Shown here piece after piece: positions 40,226 to 51,403 of a stretch of DNA of 64,000 nucleotides. Source of the stretch: Petrosia ficiformis (Eukaryota; Porifera; Demospongiae; Haplosclerida; Petrosiidae). Below the pieces are notes generated by a model. The model saw nothing but the letters and a program-made list of their open reading frames with translations, searched no databases and was not told the DNA's origin. The stretch lies in assembly GCA_947044365.1 (NCBI GenBank), contig OX345652.1, positions 186,001 to 250,000 on the forward strand, in the 5' to 3' direction. The position numbers and the translations under genes are program-made. The first letter of the stretch is position 1, and each line of letters starts with the position of its first letter.

Positions 40226-40793
40226 ATGATATGTCAATGAACCGTTTCTGGAAACTTTATTGAACTGGTTATCAGCCGTCAAACTACACACTCAAATACC
40301 ATTTTCAAATATACTTATACTATCAATGGATAGACGTGTACATATATCTCTAAACGAAAGAGGTATATTCTCTTCTATTGGATGATGACCTAATCAAACC
40401 TTATACAAATTTGCACTCTTCTTTCTCACCAGTATGATAAAGAAATTTTTACAAGATGATCAGATCAAAATTAATAATGTCTTTCAACATCTTCAAATAA
40501 AGTGGTACTCCACTACTCAGTGTACAAATTTTGACAAATCTGTCCTATCAGGAACAACCATAATCATTCTAAATGTTACATTGTTATCAAATGATCAAGC
40601 ATGTTCCATAGGATGTCATGCGAATAACAAGAAGTTGTATTATATATGTCATAAAACATGCAGACAGGCCTAAGCAAGCAGATCGTGCTAAGTATTACCA
40701 TCTTTGGTATCTAAAAGATGACTGGAAAGATATTTGGCAAACTTCACCTGTTTTGGGTGAGAAGTTGATTGATTTATTAATAACGAAAAATTG
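40226..40793 (+). pseudogene. Relic of nucleotide-diphospho-sugar transferase
   Basis: DNA nearly identical to the 42646-44000 gene begins in mid-exon 1 (CAATGAACCGTTTCTGGAAA, encoding the NE-FLETLLNWLSAVKLHTQIP block). It runs to the LHSSFS region and then jumps at about 40430 to exon 2 (QDDQIKINNVFQHLQIKWYS). The missing middle includes the DLD metal site and the intron. The 5' part with the membrane anchor is absent, an extra T near 40373 shifts frame, and a stop interrupts exon 2 near 40671. The end (YHLWYLKDDWKDIWQTSPVL) is recognisable. It is clearly non-functional as an enzyme and is the third family member of this cluster. Confidence 0.88.
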
Positions 40794-41052
40794 ATAGTAA
40801 TTGAGTAGTGTTCTACACTGAATTACAACACTTGTTCAAATACGTGTAATTACAAATACATGCATTTATACAGCAGGTGAACCAGTTATAATGAGTGACA
40901 GTTGATCACTCTAAGAGTTGATATTATTATGATAACTATACATATATGGTGCATAGTGATGTATTTGAGTTTTTGTATGTATTCGTCTGTCAGTAGGAAG
41001 TACATCCCACAAATGATTAGTTACTGGGCAGAAGCTGGAAGAGCATACTATC

Positions 41053-42342
41053 ATGACTTCATCAAAACTCCATAGATGTTGTCTAATAGTAGTGTCTGTA
41101 CTCTGTGCATTATTAGTGTTGTGCCAGTTTTTATATAGCAACATAAACCACTCTGATTTGCAGTCATCATCATCATCATTACACAGCTGCAAAGAATGTC
41201 AAGAAATGAATCCATCATCTTCATATACCGGAGTGACTCCCTCCTCTCATGTTATCACTGACATATCTTTTCCATTCAACAAGTTTGTACGGAGTCTGAA
41301 TTACATGTTGAATACCAAATGGATGCATTCCATTCAAACCTACTTAAAACAGCTCAATGATAAACAAGTGCTAACTGTTTCCGTCAATGAAAAATATCTG
41401 GGAACATTGTTGAACTGGCTATCTGCTGTAAAATTACACACTCAAATACCATTTGTAAATATACTCATATTAGCTCTAGATAGAGGAGTATATAAATCGC
41501 TAAAGAAAAGAGGTATATCATCAATTTTATTAAACAATGATGACCTCATCCGTCCTAATACACAATTTCGATCATCGGCTTCTCATGTATGGATAAAACG
41601 ATGCACAGTTACTCGTCTTCTTAATCACTGGGGTTATGATGTAATTATGATGGATTTAGATGCTATTATTTTCAAAGATCCGAGACTATTGTTTGAAAGT
41701 TTCAGTGGTTCGGATATTATAGGGTCTAGAGGAACATTTCCACGTGATCTATATCATAAATGGGGTTTGGCTTTATGTATGGGTGTTGTGATGTTCCGTA
41801 GTACTTCAGCTGTAGGTCAGTTAACATTCAAATCATGAACAAATTGATAAATGTATGAATAGATTGACAGTTCATATGGATATTCCATCTTCATCTACTC
41901 GTTCTATTATCTCTCATTCATTTATTCATCCATGAATCCATTCATTTATTTAGAGACATTTTGGGAAACCTCCAGTGTAGTAGATACAGATTTACAAGAT
42001 GATCAGGTCAAAGTAAATTATGTATTACAACATCTTCGAGTAAAGTGGTTTGCTAGTGACCAGAGTAAAGATATCAAAAACTCTACGGCATTAGGAATAA
42101 CCAAGAACAAACTTAAAGTCACTGTCGTATCACATGACTTAATATGCCGGGCATGTGACGAGGATCACATTGATAAATATTATATATGGCATATACACTC
42201 AAGAAAGTCTGAAAGAAAAGAGGACGCTAAAAAGTTCTTTGTTTGGTATCTAAAAGATGACTGGAAGGATATTTGGGAAACTTCACCTGTCGTTGGTAGC
42301 AAGTTGATTGATTTACTAACAAGGCCAAATGCAAGAGTGTAG
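41053..42342 (+). CDS. Nucleotide-diphospho-sugar transferase, copy A
   Basis: Two exons, 41053-41815 and 41954-42342, join in phase (GTA G/AG ACA) to about 383 residues. A hydrophobic anchor at residues about 9-26 (CCLIVVSVLCALLVLCQF) gives type II Golgi topology. The catalytic domain resembles the nucleotide-diphospho-sugar transferase family (Pfam Nucleotid_trans, PF03407): WLSAVKLHTQIPFVNILILA, WIKRCTVTRLLNHWGYDVIM and the metal-binding DLD in MMDLDAIIFKDP. Exon 2 contributes QDDQVKVNYVLQHL, a typical late motif, and ends in a short C-terminal region. Donor, acceptor and acidic motifs are intact, so activity is likely. Sugar donor and acceptor are unknown. It lies directly upstream of paralogue B in the same orientation. 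Confidence 0.88.
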
Positions 42343-42645
42343 CACAATTTGTAATTTACAGATTAATTTTTAACCAGTACAAATGCTGCAGTGTAGCACA
42401 ATTTGTAATTTACACAGTAATATTGTGTAGCAGGCAAAAGTTTAGGAAACCACTACACTCTTGTGTCTACATTGTTTTATTTCATGTCAATGTCTTTCTT
42501 TTTACATTTGACTTTCTCTCCATATGTAATTATTTGCCTGCATAATAATTAAAATATTTCATAAGTTGTTATATATAGTAATAATGATTATGAATATATA
42601 AGTTGCTGTCAAAACAATGTAGTGATTCAGCCTCTCCCCTTCATC

Positions 42646-44000
42646 ATGGTGATATCAAAGTTCCAAAGATACTCTTTAATAGTAGCATTTGTAATCTTTA
42701 CATTCTTGTTGCTACACTTTTTATATAGCAGAAGAAACTACTTAGAATTGCAGTCAGTACCACAATACAGTTGTAAAGAATGTAAAGAACCAGCATCATC
42801 ATTTGCAAGACCAAGTTCCACCTCCAGAAGTCATGATTTTAAAGTCAATAAACTCATATTGTTTCCATTTAATAACTTAGTACAGAATGTGGATTACATG
42901 TTACGTACAAAATGGGTACAATCTGTTCAAATGTACTTAACACAACTCATAAAGAAAGAAGTAATTCTAGTCTCTGTCAATGAAGCGTTTCTGGAAACTT
43001 TATTGAACTGGTTATCAGCTGTCAAACTACACACTCAAATACCATTTTCAAATATACTTATACTATCAATGGATAGACGTGTACATATATCTCTAAACAA
43101 AAGAGGTATATTCTCTATTCTATTGGATGATGACCTCATCTTTCCTTATACAAATTTGCACTCTTCTTTCTCTCATATATGGATAAAACGATGCACAGTT
43201 ACACGTCTTCTCAATCACTGGGGTTATGATGTAATTATGATGGATTTAGATGCTATTATTCTCAAAGATCCAAGACCATTGTTTGAAAATTTTAAAGATT
43301 CAGACATTATAGGATCTAGTGGTAGATACCCATTTGATCTGTATCGTAGATGGGGTGTGACTTTATGTATGGGTGTTGTAATGTTTCGTAGCACCTCAGC
43401 TATAGGTCAGTTGACATCATCTATCCATTAAAATGTTATACCACCCTCTATTACTATGGTACCACTACTTATTTACGTAGTCTGGCACGGCCACACCCTT
43501 CCTCTTCCAATGAAAGGGTGTGGCCGCACTAGACTACTATTTATGTATATCATTCATTACATATCGATCTCTATTTATCTCTTCATTATTTTAATTCATT
43601 CATTCTTTCTATTTCAGAGACATTCTGGGAAACCGCTAGTATAGTAAAGACTAATGTGCAGGATGATCAAGTCAAAATCAACTATGCTTTACAATATCTC
43701 AACATCAAATGGATCACTAATTCTCAGTGTAAGGATATCAAAGAATGTACTGTGACAGGAGTAACTGAGAACAATCTCAATGTCACACTGTTATCACATG
43801 ACATAATATGTCGATCATGTAACCATCATCGTATTGATCAATACTATATATGGCATCAACAAATATCTCGTAATGCAACTACCAAAAGATACAAAGCTAA
43901 AGAAAGTAATGTGTGGTATTTAAAAGATAACTGGAACGATGTTTGGCAAACTTCACATGTTTTGGAAAGCAAGTTGATTGATTTGTTAATAAGTGAATAA
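42646..44000 (+). CDS. Nucleotide-diphospho-sugar transferase, copy B
   Basis: Paralogue of the gene at 41053. Exons 42646-43405 and 43618-44000 join in the same position and phase. The start at 42646 (MVISKFQRYSLIVAFVIF) is chosen over the in-frame ATG at 42622 because it aligns with copy A. A single anchor, the WLSAVKLHTQIPF block, WIKRCTVTRLLNHWGYDVIM and MMDLDAIILKDP are conserved. Exon 2 (ETFWETASIV, QDDQVKINYALQYL) ends LIDLLISE. Its intron contains a palindrome at 43477-43537. The last 180 bp of exon 2 were copied to 49212-49392 by the tandem duplication, whose left breakpoint falls inside this exon without damaging it. Confidence 0.88.
43477..43537. mobile_element. 61-bp palindromic element in sugar transferase B intron
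   Basis: GTAGTCTGGCACGGCCACAC at 43477 pairs with GTGTGGCCGCACTAGACTAC ending 43537, two arms of 24 bp with three mismatches around a 13-bp loop. It is too short for coding. The intron of the paralogous gene A lacks it, so it was inserted after the A/B duplication. Confidence 0.7.
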
Positions 44001-44101
44001 TATTACAAAAACATCATACTACACTGCTATATACTACAATTAGTAAATTGGGTTGTTATTTTTTTTGTGAAAAAACTTCAAATTAATTAAGAGGTTATTA
44101 A

Positions 44102-45685
44102 TTAGCTGCTTTTTAGAATCAGGAGAGCATCAACGATTGCTTCAGACAATGAGAGAAGTTTAAAAGGTTTGTGTTGCACAATCTCATTAGCATGAGGTAT
44201 TGAATCAGTCACCCAAATATTAGAAAACTCCACTTCAGGTTGTATGAAGCGTTCCCATGACTTTTCAGGAAACACTCCATGTGTAACAAAAATACTAACG
44301 GCTGAACATTCTTCATTTTTAAGAGCCTAAAGTTAAGTATATATATTAAGAAACTGTAAACTTTATTCAATCCGTACCTTGGCACATTCAATCAGAGTTC
44401 CTCCAGTTTGGACTAGGTCATCAATAATTACTACATGCTTACCTTTAGGATCACCTGAGTGGTATATATAAATATTAATGTGTGTGTGTATATATACTTC
44501 CAGTGGTATATAAATAATTTATAATTATGTTGTATGTATGTACGTATATTTCCAGTGGTATAACGGTATCCAGCAAATATTATCTGGTCAATTGAAATGA
44601 GAGAACATTTTATTATATATACGTACCTTCTTTGATTTTTACAATTCTTTTATCTCCATCTCTCACTTTACTACAACTAATTATTGGCCATTCTTCCATA
44701 AAAGTATGGAATCTTTTATAAGCACCTTCATCAGGAAAAACAATGGCTAAATTATCAATATCGGGCAAATTTTTCAATTCTCGATTGAAATAGGGAATAG
44801 CAGAAAGCAACCTGTAAATGGATTAATAGTTATGAAACTATAATCTTGTCAGGTGAACTGTCAAATGGTATTGTGGAGATAATGTGGACTACCTTGGTAT
44901 GACTCCATCTGTGAAGTAGAATCGTTCTTGATATGCGTGAATATCAAATATAAAGATTTGAGCCGGGCCTCTGGCTGCAAGAGGTATCAATGATAACATT
45001 TTTGCAAGACTCTAGAGGATTAAAAAAAATGAAGATTATTTACTTGAAAATCATTGAACTGACTTTAGCAGTGACTATTTGTCCTTCAGTGTCAATTCGC
45101 TCCATTGTACCAGTAGGGAAATACGGAAGAATTAACCGAAAAGATCTCACAAGAAACCTAATAAACAAATATTCTTTATATACTATTGGATGGATTGTAT
45201 GTACATTAACTTGATTTAAAGTGAATGTGTAGATGGTTAATGAATGGGTTACCTTGGAAATGCATATATCAGTGATAGCTGTTCAAAGATAACTTCAGGA
45301 GAATGAAAACTGGCCACAAATATAACTATAAAAGTTGCAGATTCAAAAACTTTTTCTTGTAACGAATACTTACCATCTTTCCCTGCTATTTCCTCAACAT
45401 TGTCGATGAATATGTTTGGCCACCCATCTCTAAATCTATCCCAACGTATACCATGACAAATCTCTATTGATCTCATGTTTTTCTACAACAAAGATTATAT
45501 TGCAAAATGCATGAAGGTAGCAATCAATGCATCCATCCATCATTCTAATTTACATCAGATTTCTTCACAATAGCAATAATTTTCTCTGCAAGAGTTTTCG
45601 TTGAGGGATGGTAATACAGCAACACGGGAGGTACTTGCTTCAAGTCCATACTAGACATTGGTAAATCTATTGGTACACCCTGCAT
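44102..45685 (-). CDS. Class II (plant-type) PRPP synthetase, left copy
   Basis: Ribose-phosphate diphosphokinase, making PRPP from ribose 5-phosphate and ATP for nucleotide synthesis. Eight exons: 45685-45554, 45482 to about 45375, then near 45340-45253, 45155-45085, 45013-44895, 44812-44628, 44453-44379 and 44326-44102. It reads [89 protein letters not shown], the PRPP loop [19 protein letters not shown] and [14 protein letters not shown], ending ILKSS. The DDLVQTGGT loop, THGVFP and the low similarity to the DDMADTCGT-type enzymes place it with class II enzymes first described in plants. The start at 45685 (MQGVPIDLP) is tentative, as an upstream exon is possible. All catalytic blocks are intact. 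Confidence 0.88.
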
Positions 45686-46178
45686 GTCCAAAAGTACACT
45701 GTGATCTTCTGTACAAGGTTATAGTGGAGTTTATTAGTTTTGGCGCCTTTCTCGCAATAGGTGTGGTATGGTACTATAATGGTACTGGTACGTCCGATAG
45801 TACTATATAGGCCATGCTGCATGCGGCTGGTTAATTATAATAATAATAATAATAATTATTATTATTATTAATGAATAATGATAACTAATAAATTTCCAGC
45901 ACAAGACAACATAATAATACAATAATCTGGTAAATAATTTTCAAAGCAATAAAAATAAGTTCAGTTATAATTATTTCGCTATGGAAGTGGAATTATAACT
46001 TCCACATATTTTGAAGGTATATTTCCAATTTCTCCAGTTCGTAGGTTCTCTCCCATATACCAACTAGGTCCTTCATGTGTTAGAAGATAAAGGTCATCAC
46101 CTTTCTGTATCAAGATATATGAATATCATGAGATATAGAGATATAACACACACAACATACATGTGGGGGCATGCATAT

Positions 46179-46527
46179 CCAGGCTCTTTGAGATGGCGGA
46201 GAAAAAGAGCCTGGATTCAACTGTTTGTGCATGTGCTAATTAGCGTGCAAAATAACACATGGTCACTAAAGAGTGTGTCAGTTTGTAGTACACAATAACA
46301 CGGACAAGATCAACTCCTGGTTTGGAATGAGATCAGGACATCCAAGTACTGTACAGAAGGATCGAACCTAGCCATATTGATTATACTAGCTATTTCAGCT
46401 AAATGAAACGGAAAGATCATGATAGTGTCACAGTTACTCATAAATATGGGAAATTAAAAAGTTAATCAGTGCATGCACAAACAGTTGAATCCAGGCTCTT
46501 TTTCTCTGCCATCTTTAAAGGGCCTGG
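46179..46527. mobile_element. MITE-like element with 55-bp inverted ends (left copy)
   Basis: Left end 46179-46233 (CCAGGCTCTTTGAGATGGCG ... TTTGTGCATG) is the inverted complement of 46472-46527, with about five mismatches over 55 bp. The interior is about 240 bp without coding potential. Each end also contains an internal hairpin (CCAGGCTCTTT / AAAGAGCCTGG). It sits in the intron that splits the last SH3 domain of the SH3D19-like gene and makes up most of that intron. Confidence 0.85.
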
Positions 46528-47339
46528 GTATTGGGTCCCTTTCTTTAATTATCATAATTATAATATTAACCATAAGAGCAATCTCTTCAGAACTTTTTGG
46601 TTTAAAGTCACGTGTGGCCACACCCCTTGGTAACAGATTATCATCAATTCCAGATTTTGTCTTCTGTTTTTGGTTTTCAACTGTAAAAGAAAACAGGAAA
46701 TATTATATGGTGTAAATAGATCGTCTTAAACAACCTTGCTTTTTAGGAACAGGAGATGGCGCTTGCTTTGGGAGTTCATCTAGAACTTTAACAAAAGCTA
46801 GTGGAAATATCCCCTCTCTGTCTTCAATCTTTCCATTCATCCAATCTTCATTAATCCATTCTGTTGTTGTAATAATTTCTCCACACACAAAACTCAACTC
46901 TCCGCTATTTTCAGCTTCAAATTCATATATAGCCTCACATTTACCAGTTACTATAACCTGTTGATAATCATGTAGTAATATCATCAAATTAATATTTAAT
47001 AATACTATCTAGAGACTACACTCTCTCAGTTATGGCTGTGTGTATGTCGTTAATTAATAGAGTTGTATTTTTCCTGTACCATTCTCGTTTCCTTGGAGAT
47101 ATTAGAATGCATACATGTATATGTAGTTTGTGTATGTGTGCATCTGTGTGAATGTATTATCAAAGAGAACACACATTTTCTGTGTTAGTATCTTCTTCCT
47201 TAGGTTTAAGTGATAAATTTTCAGGTATTCTATCGACAAAATCAATTGGAAACATTCCTTCATTAGATCCAATCACACCATATACCCATTCATCATTAAT
47301 ACGATAAGTGATCTGTATCTGTTCACCAGTCTATAGGAA

Positions 47340-47408
47340 TATACATATATACATACATACATACATACATACACACACACACATACATACATACACACAC
47401 ACATACAT

Positions 47409-47439
<31 letters not shown>

Positions 47440-47468
47440 TACATATATACATACATACATACATACAT

Positions 47469-47499
<31 letters not shown>

Positions 47500-47516
47500 T
47501 ACATATATACATACAT

Positions 47517-47549
<33 letters not shown>

Positions 47550-47574
47550 TACATACATACATACATACATACAT

Positions 47575-47607
<33 letters not shown>

Positions 47608-47610
47608 TAC
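47340..47610. repeat. CATA/CACA microsatellite, left copy
   Basis: A composite CATA and CACA tract in an SH3D19 intron of the left copy. The right copy at 52765-53035 has the same length and interruption pattern, which is notable for such a mutable sequence. Confidence 0.95.
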
Positions 47611-49211
47611 ATTACATGTACCTTGAATGATAGTTCTCCCTCTTGACCATCAAATTCATATACAGCTGTTACTAAATTATCATCAGTTGACTCGACCTCA
47701 CTCTCAACTTGTATATCAATTTTAATATCAACAAAGTTTTGAGGAAACATTCCAGAATCATCATTAAGCTTTCCTCTTAACCAGTTCTCATCAATTCTTT
47801 GTATTAATTCAATCACATCTCCCTGTTCAAAAGAGAGATCGTCTGGACCATCTCCAATGAATGATTCTATTGCTATACAGTGTGGACCACTAGGAGAAGA
47901 GAAGAGCAATCCATGTTTTCAATATAGTAATGGCTAGTATTATACTAGTATGTGACTAGTGTCTGCTCATATTCACAATGACCTCAAAATTAGATATCTT
48001 AATATAGTAATTCAGTATTGAAGGAATGGATATACAACGAAAGAATGGCATCATGAAGAGATTAATACAAATTTGATCTTCATTGAGTTATCATATACCT
48101 TGGCATCTCAACAGGAGAGTCTGGTGTAGTACTCTCAACTGCATCAGGAGGAAGGTCTTTCTATACCATGAAGAAATTCATTTGATTGTATAAATTATTA
48201 ATTTTTAAACATTATAATTATACTTACAACTATCTCCACGTATTTACTGGGAAAAATCCCTTCCGTTCCTTTCAATAACCTTCCTCTTAACCAGTCAGTA
48301 TCACCTATCCGTGAAATCAACATTATCAGATCTCCTTCCTTGAAACTAAGTTCATCATAATCCCCTTGAGAAGTTAAATAGATAGATAGATGGAATATTA
48401 ATTAATTCATAGTTTTTCTTACTTGCTTCAAAGGTTTTCATAGCAACAGCACAAGGACCATCCTCAAACCCAGCCTGTCAAAGAACCAGAGTGTGAACTT
48501 GTTATAATTATATACATCACCCTTTCTACTTACCACTTTGTCTTCACCAGGGAGCCTTTTAATGATCTTCATGTCATTAACAAGAATTAATCCCTCTTGA
48601 TTATCATTATCAACATTACGAGCTAAATACCAATAATCATCAATATTCTCGATTAGTTCAATGACATCACCTTCCTGTTGGACAGACAGACAGACAGACA
48701 GACAGACAGATAAACAGACAGACAGATAGATAGACAGACAAATAGGCTGTCAAGAGCAGACTCAGAATGTTTCAGGGCTCACCTCGTATGATAATTCATC
48801 TTCTTCTTCAGTTTCTTTGTTAGTATTGGCAATACCATGGGGTTCAGCACACTATGAGAGTATGATTATACATGTGGTCACACTTAATGTACATGTAAAA
48901 TTAGTACTTTACTTACCACATATTTATATAGAGGGTGTCCTGGACCTGGTCGTGATGGAAGGGAAGGTGGCTGATCATCCTTTACAATAAATAATAAATA
49001 AATTATTATTTATATTTTAGTAATACACTTACTGTTGGCATTCCAGATCTCTTTGTACGTACTGGAGCAGTTTTATGAGGTGCTAGTCTATGATAGAGAT
49101 ATGACATAATTATTCTCTAAAGTCTTTCTACATACCTTGGTGGACCTGGTTTAGGAGGGCCTGGTTTTGGAGGTCTGTTTGGGGGTCCAGGTCTTTGTGG
49201 AGCAGGTTTTG

Positions 49212-49395
49212 TAACCATCATCGTATTGATCAATACTATATATGGCATCAACAAATATCTCGTAATGCAACTACCAAAAGATACAAAGCTAAAGAAAGTA
49301 ATGTGTGGTATTTAAAAGATAACTGGAACGATGTTTGGCAAACTTCACATGTTTTGGAAAGCAAGTTGATTGATTTGTTAATAAGTGAATAATAT
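49212..49395 (+). pseudogene. 3' fragment of sugar transferase B exon 2
   Basis: The last roughly 180 bp of exon 2 of the gene at 42646, from NHHRIDQYYIWHQQ to the stop codon. It has no promoter, first exon or catalytic site. It is the left end of the right duplication copy and marks the breakpoint; it lies antisense to the truncated SH3D19-like copy. Confidence 0.92.
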
Positions 49396-49492
49396 TACAA
49401 AAACATCATACTACACTGCTATATACTACAATTAGTAAATTGAGTTGTTATTTTTTTGTGAAAAAACTTCAAATTAATTAAGAGGTTATTAA

Positions 49493-51082
49493 TTAGCTGC
49501 TTTTTAGAATCAGGAGAGCATCAACGATTGCTTCAGACAATGAGAGAAGTTTAAAAGGTTTGTGTCGGACAATCTCATTAGCATGAGGTATTGAATCAGT
49601 CACCCAAATATTAGAAAACTCCACTTCAGGTTGTATGAAGCGTTCCCATGACTTTTCAGGAAACACTCCATGTGTAACAAAAATACTAACGGCTGAACAT
49701 TCTTCATTTTTAAGAGCCTAAAGTTAAGTATATATATTAAGAAACTGTAAACTTTATTCAATCCGTACCTTGGCACATTCAATCAGAGTTCCTCCAGTTT
49801 GGACTAGGTCATCAATAATTACTACATGCTTACCTTTAGGATCACCTGAGTGGTATATATAAATATTAATGTGTGTGTGTATATATACTTCCAGTGGTAT
49901 ATAAATAATTTATAATTATGTTGTATGTATGTACGTATATTTCCAGTGGTATAACGGTATCCAGCAAATATTATCTGGTCAATTGAAATGAGAGAACATT
50001 TTATTATATATACGTACCTTCTTTGATTTTTACAATTCTTTTATCTCCATCTCTCACTTTACTACAAAGAATTATTGGCCATTCTTTCATAAAAGTATGG
50101 AATCTTTTATAAGCACCTTCATCAGGAAAAGCAATGGCTAAATTATCAATATCAGGCAAATTTTTCAATTCTCGAATCAAATAGGGAATAGCAGAAAGCA
50201 ACCTGTAAATGGATTAATAGTTATGAAACTATAATCTTGTCAGGTGAACTGTCAAATGGTATTGTGGAGATAATGTGGACTACCTTGGTATGACTCCATC
50301 TGTGAAGTAGAATCGTTCTTGTAATGCGTGAATATCAAATATAAAGATTTGAGCCGGGCCTCTGGCTGCAAGAGGTATCAATGATAACATTGTTGCAAGA
50401 CTCTAGAGGATTAAAAAAAAAATGAAGATTATTTACTTGAAAATCATTGAACTGACTTTAGCAGTGACTATTTGTCCTTCAGTGTCAATTCGCTCCATTG
50501 TACCAGTAGGGAAATACGGAAGAATTAACCGAAAAGATCTCACAAGATACCTAAAAAACAAATATTCTTTATATACTATTGCATGGATTGTATGTACATT
50601 AACTTGATTTAAAGTGAATGTGTAGATGGTTAATGAATGGGTTACCTTGGAAATGCATATATCAGTGATAGCTGTTCAAAGATAACTTCAGGAGAATGAA
50701 AACTGGCCACAAATATAACTATAAAAGTTGCAGATTCAAAAACTTTTTCTTGTAACGAATACTTACCATCTTTCCCTGCTATTTCCTCAACATTGTCGAT
50801 GAATATGTTTGGCCACCCATCTCTAAATCTATCCCAACGTATACCATGACAAATCTCTATTAATCTCATGTTTTTCTACAACAAAGATCATATCGCAAAA
50901 TGCATGAAGGTAGCAATCAATCCATCCATCCATCCATCATTCTAATTTACATCAGATTCCTTCACAATAGCAATAATTTTCTCTGCAAGAGTTTTCGTTG
51001 AGGAATGGTAATACAGCAACACGGGAGGTACTTGCTTCAAGTCCATACTAGACATTGGTAAATCTATTGGTACACCCTGCAC
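49493..51082 (-). CDS. Class II PRPP synthetase, right copy
   Basis: Duplicate of the gene at 44102-45685 with the same exons and intact splice sites. Compared with the left copy, the exon encoding the [15 protein letters not shown] block has five amino-acid changes in about 60 (for example PYLIREL for PYFNREL), and the [10 protein letters not shown] motif keeps Leu where the left copy has Tyr. The position of the presumed initiator reads GTG (51080-51082) rather than ATG, so initiation would need the in-frame ATG at 51055 (MSSMDLKQV) or an upstream exon. Open reading is otherwise preserved, so it may be functional. Confidence 0.8.
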
Positions 51083-51403
51083 GTCCAAAAGTACACTGTG
51101 ATCTTCTGTACATTAATTATAAGGTTATAGTGGAGTTTATTAGTTTAGAGTCCAGCTATTAGTGGATTGCCTGGCGCCTTTCTCGCAATAGGTGTGGTAT
51201 GGTACTATAATGGTACTGGTACGTCCGGTAGTACTATATAGGCCATGCTGCATGCGGCTGGTTAATTATAATAATAATAATAATTATTATTATTAATGAA
51301 TAATGATAACTAATAAATTTCCAGCACAAGACAACATAATAATACAATAATCTGGTAAATAATTTTCAAAGCAATAAAAATAAGTTCAGTTATAATTATT
51401 TCG

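Larger units (their letters stand above)
43820..49211. repeat. Left copy of 5.4-kb tandem duplication
   Basis: Direct repeat unit of about 5392 bp. It starts inside exon 2 of sugar transferase B, continues through a PRPP synthetase gene and the SH3-encoding 3' half of the SH3D19-like gene, and stops in the proline-rich exon. The right copy begins immediately at 49212. Offsets between matching positions rise from 5392 to 5429 through small indels. Confidence 0.95.
45979..49211 (-). pseudogene. 5'-truncated copy of SH3D19-like gene
   Basis: Left-copy counterpart of the SH3 half of the intact gene at 51404-57989. All six SH3 regions and their splice sites are present, ending [10 protein letters not shown] at 45979. 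The 5' end is cut in the proline-rich exon ([20 protein letters not shown]) at the duplication junction, where it abuts antisense sugar-transferase exon 2. It has no promoter or start codon of its own. Substitutions relative to the intact copy are few (for example KTAPVRT for KTDPVRT, DDQPPS for DDPPPS), and there are no stops. It is silent unless a new promoter has been captured. Confidence 0.85.
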
